Source of the DNA: Peptococcaceae bacterium
Lineage (GTDB): Bacteria; Bacillota; Desulfotomaculia; Desulfotomaculales; Desulfocucumaceae
Direction of reading: 5' to 3'
Assembly: GCA_023512435.1 (NCBI GenBank)
Contig: JAILZP010000001.1
Coordinates: 124,001 to 188,000 of the forward strand
DNA: 64,000 nt
The translations under genes were made by a program, and so were the position numbers. Positions 58,968 through 64,000 of the stretch are shown here, piece after piece (position 1 is the stretch's first letter; each line of letters opens with the position of its first letter). The notes under the pieces were generated by a model. That model made no database searches. It saw only the letters and a list, made by a program, of their open reading frames with translations, and was not told the DNA's origin.

Positions 58968-60653
58968 CTAGTCCATTTCGTAAGGCCAGGCCTGCAGGCC
59001 TCCCTCCATGTACTTGATATCCCTGAATCCGGCCCCGTGCAGTATCCTCAGGGCTTCGTAACTTCTCACGCCCATGGCGCACAGCAGGACGATCTCCTTG
59101 TCCCGGGGTATCTCGTCTATGCGTTCCCGGATATCTCCCAGGGTGACCAGCATCACCCGGCCGTCCTCTATGTGCTTGGCGCCAAACTGCTGGGGAGTCC
59201 TGACGTCCACAATGACGAAGTCGTCCCCCCTGTCCAGCTTGGCCTTCATTTCCTCCGCGGTGATGGAAGGCGCCAGGTTCTCCGCCTTGTTGCGGACAAT
59301 ATTGGCGGTGTGCTGGACCAGGTCGATGGGGGACGAGAAGGGAGGGGAGTAGCCCAGGTCCAGGTCCGGCAGGTCGTCCACTGCGGCCCCGAAGTGAATG
59401 GCGGTGGCCGCCACGTCTATTCTCTTGACCGCGTCGCCCGGCCCGATAGCCTGGGCACCCAGAATTTTCCTGGTGTTTTCGTCGACGATCATCTTCATCA
59501 GCACCAGGCCGTGGGCGGGATGATAGTGGGTGCGGTCGTGGGCCGAGTTGACCACGGTGATCACCCTGTATCCCAATTCCTCGGCCTGCTGCTGCCCCAA
59601 TCCGGTCCTGCCCACGTTCCAGTTCAGCACCTTCAGCACCGATGTCCCCAGAACGCCCTTGAACACGCTTTTCCTGCCGGTGACGTTGTCCCCGGCCACC
59701 CGGCCCTGGCGGTTGGCGTAAGTGGCCAGCGGTATATACACCTTCCTGCCCGAAACCAGGTGCAGGTTTTCCACGCAGTCCCCCACCGCGTAAATGTCGG
59801 GGTCGCTGGTCTGCAGGTGCTGGTTCACCTCGATGGCCCCGGTCTGACCGATTTTCAGGCCGGCTTTCCTGGCCAGTTCCACGTTCGGCCGCACCCCGAC
59901 GGCCACGATGACCATTTCGGCGTCCAGCCTTTCCTGGTCGGTGACCACGGCGGCCACGCCGCCCTGTTCGTCCCCTTCAATCCTGACCACCTTCTGGCCC
60001 AGGCGGAATTCCAGTCCCTGCTCCTCCAGCCTGGCGGCAAGCACAGCGGCCATGTCCCTGTCCAGCACCCCGGGCAGGATCTGGTCCTTCATCTCCACCA
60101 CGGTGGCAAATACATTTTTCTCCCGCAGGGCGTCGGCCGCCTCCATGCCGATGAGGCCGGCCCCGATGACCACGGCTTCGGAGACGTTTTCCAGGTAATC
60201 CTTGATGCGCAGGGCATCCTCCGGGTGGTTCAGGCGGAAAACGCCTTTCAGGCCGATTCCCCCGATGGGCGGGACAATAGGGCTGGAACCGGTGGCGATG
60301 ACCAGCTTGTCGTATGGGAGGCGCGACTCTTCGCCGGTGCTGAGGTTCCTGGCCACCACTTCCTTACCGGACCGGTCTATTTCAACAGCCTCATGCCCGG
60401 TTAAAACCTTGACGCCTTTTTCCCTGAGAAAATACTGCTCGTCCCGGGCCACGCCGTACGCCGTGGCGAACAGCTGCCCGAATTCCCTCACCGATCCGGC
60501 CAAGTAAAACGGCATCCCGCACCCGGCATAGGAGATGTACCTGTCCTTTTCGATAATGGTTATATCGGCGTTTGGGGCCAGGCGCCTGGCCCTGGCCGCA
60601 GTTTTCGGGCCGGCGGCCACCCCCCCGATGATCACTATCCTGGGTTCGCCCAT
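58968..60653 (-). CDS. CoA-disulfide reductase with C-terminal rhodanese domain
   Basis: 561-aa FAD/NAD(P)H flavoprotein. The FAD motif is IIGGVAAGPKTAARARRL and the redox Cys is in YISYAGCGMPFY, as in CoADR/NADH oxidase. The NAD motif is VVIGAGLIGMEAADAL and YAVGDCVENLHLVSG is the second FAD site. Residues ~470-561 are a rhodanese domain with active Cys in VLLCAMGVRSYEA. Such fusions reduce CoA disulfide, CoA persulfide or polysulfide and handle sulfane sulfur. AAGGAGG precedes the ATG. Its promoter carries a CsoR/CstR-like operator, in keeping with persulfide control. Confidence 0.92.
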   Translation of the reverse strand: MGEPRIVIIGGVAAGPKTAARARRLAPNADITIIEKDRYISYAGCGMPFYLAGSVREFGQLFATAYGVARDEQYFLREKGVKVLTGHEAVEIDRSGKEVVARNLSTGEESRLPYDKLVIATGSSPIVPPIGGIGLKGVFRLNHPEDALRIKDYLENVSEAVVIGAGLIGMEAADALREKNVFATVVEMKDQILPGVLDRDMAAVLAARLEEQGLEFRLGQKVVRIEGDEQGGVAAVVTDQERLDAEMVIVAVGVRPNVELARKAGLKIGQTGAIEVNQHLQTSDPDIYAVGDCVENLHLVSGRKVYIPLATYANRQGRVAGDNVTGRKSVFKGVLGTSVLKVLNWNVGRTGLGQQQAEELGYRVITVVNSAHDRTHYHPAHGLVLMKMIVDENTRKILGAQAIGPGDAVKRIDVAATAIHFGAAVDDLPDLDLGYSPPFSSPIDLVQHTANIVRNKAENLAPSITAEEMKAKLDRGDDFVIVDVRTPQQFGAKHIEDGRVMLVTLGDIRERIDEIPRDKEIVLLCAMGVRSYEALRILHGAGFRDIKYMEGGLQAWPYEMD

Positions 60654-60693
60654 GCTTTTCCCTCCTTAATATAATATATAAAACGCTGGGGAT

Positions 60694-60737
60694 ATTTTAA
60701 AGCTGCTCCCGCCATAAGTCAATACCCCCAGGGGTAT
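60694..60737 (-). promoter_or_regulatory. Sigma-A promoter with CsoR/CstR-like operator for the CoA-disulfide reductase
   Basis: On the minus strand TTGACT (60717-60722) and TAAAAT (60694-60699) are separated by exactly 17 bases. Touching the -35 is ATACCCCTGGGGGTAT (60722-60737), two perfect 7-base half-sites, like the G-tract operators of CsoR-family repressors (copper CsoR, persulfide CstR). A bound repressor would block the -35. Start near 60687, leader ~34 bases. No csoR/cstR gene is seen in this window. Confidence 0.75.
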
Positions 60738-60821
60738 AAATAAGAACAGCACCTTTTCAGGTACTGTCCGACAAACTCAAGTATGGCCGGTCTTCAAACA
60801 CCTTCAGTGGCGGCTGCTTTT

Positions 60822-61268
60822 CTAGAGGTCGTCATCCACGGCCGTCCTCCGCCCGGTAATCTGCTCAGGCTCGTCGGCGGCCTGGTAATTGTCGTCGTTG
60901 ATAAAAACAACTTCGTCGCAGTTGGGGCAGGTGACCTCCACCACGTCGTCATCCTCAACCACGCCGGAATCGAAACAGACCGTCTCGCCGCAGCGCGGGC
61001 ATTCAACCTCCAGGTACTCTTCTCCTGAGTCCTCCCCTTCAGCGCCGTATACGTCCTCTTCCAGGTGGAACAGGTCCTCGTCCATGCTCTCCAGGTAGTC
61101 CTCCAGCTGGCCCTGAGCCTCTTCCAGTTCCCCGAAGGACCGGGCCATTTCATCCAGCACTTCGATAATCCCGTTCAGGATGCGTCCCTCTTTTGATTCC
61201 GAAGAAATATCCAACCCGGCTGACAAACCCTGCAGGTAAGCCACCCTTGATTTAAGGTCCTTCACCAC
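60822..61268 (-). CDS. CD1247-type acidic zinc-ribbon protein
   Basis: 148 aa. The N-terminal helical domain (KDLKSRVAYLQGLSAGLDIS; IIEVLDEMARSFGELEEAQG) is the CD1247-like domain of clostridia. The C-terminal half has two CX2C knuckles (VECPRCGETVCF and VTCPNCDEVVF), likely one zinc ribbon, in a very acidic context. Function unknown. It lies between efp and the CoA-disulfide reductase. Confidence 0.8.
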   Translation of the reverse strand: MVKDLKSRVAYLQGLSAGLDISSESKEGRILNGIIEVLDEMARSFGELEEAQGQLEDYLESMDEDLFHLEEDVYGAEGEDSGEEYLEVECPRCGETVCFDSGVVEDDDVVEVTCPNCDEVVFINDDNYQAADEPEQITGRRTAVDDDL

Positions 61269-61378
61269 AACAACCCCCCTTTTTTTTGGCCGCCGGCATA
61301 CTGCGCCCGGCCGGCCTCGGGCTTTATCCGATGTTATATTATCTCTCGGCCAGGGGGGTTTTAAACATTTATTTCCTT

Positions 61379-61412
61379 AATCCCCGGTTCCCAATCCCCA
61401 ATCCCCAATTCC
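61379..61412. repeat. Dispersed intergenic repeat, 'CCCAATCCCC' type
   Basis: Three direct copies of CCCAATCCCCAATT-like words sit immediately downstream of efp; same family as at 8819 and 28500. Confidence 0.6.
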
Positions 61413-61417
61413 TGCTA

Positions 61418-61975
61418 TTACGCCCTTTTCAGGTACTGTCCGCTTCTCGTGTCAATCTGGATGACATCGCCCACGTTGATGAAAAAGGGCACCTGAACCA
61501 CGTAACCGGTTTCCAGGGTGGCCGGCTTTGATCCGCCGCTGGCGGTGTCTCCCTTTATCCCCGGGGCGGTTTCCACCACCGTCAGTTCCACGTAATTGGG
61601 AAGGTCCACGCCGATGGGCTTGCCCTGGAACATCAGCACGTTAATGATCATGTTTTCTTTGAGGTACTTCACGGCGTCACCCAGTTGTTCAGCGGTCAGG
61701 CCGGTCTGGTCGTACGTCTCCATGTCCATAAAATTGTAAACCGACCCGTCATTGTACAGGTATTGAAATTCCCTCCGGTCCACCCTTGCCCTGGGGATTT
61801 TCTCGCCGGCGTTGAATGTTTTTTCAATAACAGCGCCGGTGCGGAGGTTCCTCAGCTTGGACCTGACGAAGGCCGATCCTTTACCAGGCTTGACGTGCTG
61901 AAAATCCACCACCTGGTAAACATCCCCGTCCAGTTCAATGGTCAGTCCGGTTCTGAAATCATTGGTCGAGATCAA
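61418..61975 (-). CDS. efp: Elongation factor P
   Basis: Rescues ribosomes stalled on polyproline. 185 aa, TTG start with GGGGAG 6 bases upstream. Three beta-barrel domains are intact: [20 protein letters not shown]; the loop [11 protein letters not shown] with the Lys that is modified in many bacteria; and the C-terminal [20 protein letters not shown]. It follows an Xaa-Pro peptidase gene (61 bases), the common Firmicute order aroQ-pepP-efp. Confidence 0.97.
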   Translation of the reverse strand: MISTNDFRTGLTIELDGDVYQVVDFQHVKPGKGSAFVRSKLRNLRTGAVIEKTFNAGEKIPRARVDRREFQYLYNDGSVYNFMDMETYDQTGLTAEQLGDAVKYLKENMIINVLMFQGKPIGVDLPNYVELTVVETAPGIKGDTASGGSKPATLETGYVVQVPFFINVGDVIQIDTRSGQYLKRA

Positions 61976-62035
61976 TTTCTTCTCCCCTTTCCCGGTTTAT
62001 AAAGACGGCGATTGGGCGGCGGAAAACCCCCGCCC

Positions 62036-63109
62036 TTATCCGCAAACGATCAACCCGTCCTTGGGCGAAGCGCTCAGAACACGGCAGCCCTTTTCCTCCA
62101 CCACCACCGTGTCCTCGATCCTCACCCCTCCCCACCCCTGAAGGTAGATTCCGGGCTCAACGGTGATCACCATTCCCTTTTTCAGGACGGTGTCATCCCT
62201 GGATGACAGGCGCGGGATCTCGTGGATCTGGAGGCCCAGGCCGTGCCCGGCGCTGTGGCCGAACCTGTCGCCGTACCCGTAGCCCCTGATCACTTCCCGG
62301 ACCGCCCCGTCCACCGCCGATGCCGTCACGCCCTCCCGGACCGCGTCTATTCCCGCCCGCTGCGCCTCCAGGACAATTCCGTATATGTCCTCCATCTTCT
62401 TATCCGCCCGGCTCACCGCCACGGTCCTGGTAATGTCCGAACAGTATCCGTTCAGAACCGCGCCGAAGTCCATGATCAGAAACTCCCCGGGCTTCAGCCG
62501 CTTTTCCGAGGCCGTTCCGTGGGGCATGGCCGACCTGTGGCCGGACGCCACGATCAAGGGAAAGGCAACTCCTTCGGCGCCCATTTTCCTCATGAAAAAT
62601 TCGATCTCCAGGGCCAGTTCCCTCTCGCTCACCCCTTCCCTGACGAAGGGGAGGATGTGATCAAGGGCCATGTCCGAAATCCTCACGGCCTCTTCAATCA
62701 TGCGGACTTCCCGGTCATCCTTCACCGCCCGGAACTGTTCCACAAACCCGGACAGCGGCCTGACCTCGCGGCCCCGGAACTTATCCGCCAGGGAACTGAA
62801 CTGCTGGTATGTTATAAAATCCCCTTCGCACCCCAGGCAGTGAAAATTAAGATCGGCATCCAGCAGGGCCAGGGCCTCCGGAAGGGTCCCTTCGGCCAGG
62901 AACACCTTGCAGTGGGGCGACTGTTCCCCGGCCTGTTCAACGTACCTGAAGTCGGTGATCAGGTAAATTTCTTTCCCGGTGAGCAAAACCGCCCCGCTTG
63001 TGCCGGTGAAGCCGGTCAGGTAATACCTGTTTTCGGGCCTGCTGATTAACAGGGCGTCTATACCTTCCCGGGCCATTATTTCCCTCAGGCGGCCTATGCG
63101 GTCAAGCAA
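62036..63109 (-). CDS. Xaa-Pro aminopeptidase (M24 family)
   Basis: Cytoplasmic metallopeptidase removing N-terminal residues before proline. 357 aa with a creatinase-type N-terminal domain (LLISRPENRYYLTGFTGTSG). The pita-bread domain has dinuclear metal ligands in LIMDFGAVLNGYCSDITRT (two Asp), GHSAGHGLGLQIHE (His) and TVEPGIYLQGWGGVRIED (Glu pair). Start is TTG 63109. Part of the aroQ-pepP-efp run. Confidence 0.94.
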   Translation of the reverse strand: MLDRIGRLREIMAREGIDALLISRPENRYYLTGFTGTSGAVLLTGKEIYLITDFRYVEQAGEQSPHCKVFLAEGTLPEALALLDADLNFHCLGCEGDFITYQQFSSLADKFRGREVRPLSGFVEQFRAVKDDREVRMIEEAVRISDMALDHILPFVREGVSERELALEIEFFMRKMGAEGVAFPLIVASGHRSAMPHGTASEKRLKPGEFLIMDFGAVLNGYCSDITRTVAVSRADKKMEDIYGIVLEAQRAGIDAVREGVTASAVDGAVREVIRGYGYGDRFGHSAGHGLGLQIHEIPRLSSRDDTVLKKGMVITVEPGIYLQGWGGVRIEDTVVVEEKGCRVLSASPKDGLIVCG

Positions 63110-63127
63110 TGCTTCATCATTCCCCGT

Positions 63128-63589
63128 CTATGTCCCGTTTCTTTCCGCCCGTACCCGTTTTCCGGCCAGTTCCACCGCCGCCCGCAGTCCCAGCAGGTAG
63201 CTGCTTACTCCCAGCCCGGTGATCTGTCCCGCGGATACCGGGGCAATCACCAGCCGGCGGCGGAAATCCTCCCTGGCGTGAACATTTGACATATGCACCT
63301 CCACCACCGGCACGGGCACCGAGGCCACGGCGTCCCTGATGGCTATGCTGTAGTGGGCGTAAGCCCCCGGGTTGAACACCACCGCGTCGTAAGCCTCTCC
63401 CGCCTTGTGGATCCAGTCCACCAGTTCCCCTTCATGGTTCGACTGGTGAAAATCCGTTTCAACCCCAATCCGCCCCGCCAGATCGCGGATCTTTTCCTCG
63501 ATTTCGGCCAGGGTGGCGGTCCCGTACACCTCCGGCTCCCTTTTTCCGGTAAGGTTGAGGTTCGGCCCGTTAAGCACCAGCACCTTCAT
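63128..63589 (-). CDS. aroQ: 3-dehydroquinate dehydratase, type II
   Basis: Third step of the shikimate pathway. From ATG 63589 (GGGAG upstream) it is 153 aa. It has KVLVLNGPNLNLTGKREPEV with the catalytic Arg/Tyr loop (REPEVYG), FHQSNHEGELVDWIH, FNPGAYAHYSIAIRDA and VEVHMSNVHAREDFR with the catalytic His. It opens the aroQ-pepP-efp run. Confidence 0.95.
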   Translation of the reverse strand: MKVLVLNGPNLNLTGKREPEVYGTATLAEIEEKIRDLAGRIGVETDFHQSNHEGELVDWIHKAGEAYDAVVFNPGAYAHYSIAIRDAVASVPVPVVEVHMSNVHAREDFRRRLVIAPVSAGQITGLGVSSYLLGLRAAVELAGKRVRAERNGT

Positions 63590-63721
63590 AAACGCATTCT
63601 CCCGCGGAAATTTGCCGGCGGACGTCCCCCGCCGCACCGGGAATATTTTAGCACAGGAAACGTCAAATTGGAATTCCCAAAAATTTAAGCGCGCCGGCCT
63701 GAATCCCGTCCCCGAGCAAAT

Positions 63722-64000
63722 TCAATGCCCGCTCAACGCCATTTCGCCGATCAGGATGGTGGGGGCGCCCCTGCCGCCGAAGAAGGTCAGGTCGTTGCCC
63801 ACACCCTCTATTTTTTTCATCATCTCGATGATATTGCCGGCCAGGGCCACTCCCCTCACCGGGTACGCGATACGGCCGTTTTCTATCATCAGCCCCGCCG
63901 CTCCCAGCGAAAAATCCCCGGAAATGGGATTGGCGGTGTGCATGCCCAGCACTTCGGTAACGTAAAAGCCCTTTTTCAGGCCTGCAATCATATCCCCGGG
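63722..64000 (-). CDS. pmbA: PmbA/TldD-family metallopeptidase, C-terminal part (cut by window edge)
   Basis: The last ~92 residues of a PmbA-like protein. YVTEVLGMHTANPISGDFSL, then GAAGLMIENGRIAYPVRGVA and LAGNIIEMMKKIEGVGNDL match the C-terminal domain of PmbA (partner of TldD, a protease for microcin or antitoxin-like substrates). The frame is open at the right edge, so the zinc-site subunit cannot be judged. It is followed by a ~130-base gap and then aroQ. Confidence 0.85.
   Translation of the reverse strand, partial: PGDMIAGLKKGFYVTEVLGMHTANPISGDFSLGAAGLMIENGRIAYPVRGVALAGNIIEMMKKIEGVGNDLTFFGGRGAPTILIGEMALSGH

Noticed and set aside
59037-60404. 455-codon plus-strand open frame
   Set aside because: It lies antisense to the CoA-disulfide reductase, whose motifs are complete; composition is that of a shadow frame.
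1-64000. CRISPR arrays, tRNA/rRNA genes, insertion sequences, prophage
   Set aside because: I looked for regularly spaced repeats, tRNA T-loop words, transposase motifs and phage genes and found none.

Overview
The window reads as chromosome from a GC-rich, spore-forming, anaerobic clostridial bacterium, most like the Peptococcaceae (Pelotomaculum / Desulfotomaculum group). This rests on spoVB, ypmA and other spore-former family genes, strong Shine-Dalgarno sites with many TTG/GTG starts, a crotonyl-CoA beta-oxidation cluster with EtfAB and an Fe-S oxidoreductase, reductive acyl-CoA dehydratase-type proteins and a split B12 mutase. The genus is an inference. I found no rRNA, tRNA, CRISPR array, insertion sequence or phage gene.

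Layout. 1-5.3 kb (minus): the N-terminal part of a CBS/PAS regulator, cut by the window edge, then livFGMHK for branched-chain substrates. 5.4-7.1 kb: an EamA exporter and a decayed sdpRI-like module. 7.1-14.7 kb (minus): bcd-etfB-etfA-Fe-S protein, a terminator, then thlA-hbd-crt, a complete route from butyryl-CoA to acetyl-CoA. 15-19.8 kb: glgA-galT, an orphan minC, a Nudix hydrolase and a DUF3786 protein. 20-23.2 kb (plus): two DUF2229 proteins plus their ATPase activator. 23.7-28.4 kb (plus): a second thiolase, a second acyl-CoA dehydrogenase and a two-subunit mutase with isobutyryl-CoA mutase-type active-site residues. 28.5-34.6 kb: a class V aminotransferase, an EF-G paralogue, SpoVB and SurE. 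34.6-38.1 kb (minus): ypmA-folE-queE-DUF366-queC-queD (7-deazaguanine synthesis) and copZ. 38.2-43.3 kb: Fe-S, GGCT-like, Crp/Fnr and radical SAM genes, then pssA-psd. 43.5-46.9 kb: an island of unrecognised small and coiled-coil proteins. 46.9-49.3 kb: a MeaB GTPase, a candidate small RNA and trxB. 49.4-54.1 kb (minus): a second livFGMHK. 54.5-64 kb (minus): mtnP, a methyltransferase, adk, yqeB-xdhC, a CoA-disulfide reductase/rhodanese under a CsoR/CstR-like operator, efp, an Xaa-Pro peptidase, aroQ and the end of a pmbA-like gene.

How it fits together. The two liv transporters, the mutase, its probable MeaB chaperone, two acyl-CoA dehydrogenases, EtfAB and the crotonase/dehydrogenase/thiolase set make a coherent pathway in which isobutyryl-CoA (from valine or isobutyrate) becomes butyryl-CoA and is oxidised to acetyl-CoA. 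All three transcription units of this pathway (bcd, thlA, second thiolase) carry a -24/-12 (sigma-54) promoter with the exact 12-base GG-to-GC spacing. The PAS protein at the left edge is a candidate activator, though its AAA+ domain lies outside the window. This sigma-54 acyl-CoA regulon with an Icm-type mutase is the most interesting system I see. The DUF2229 pair with its activator and the 43.5-46.9 kb island are the best candidates for undescribed functions.
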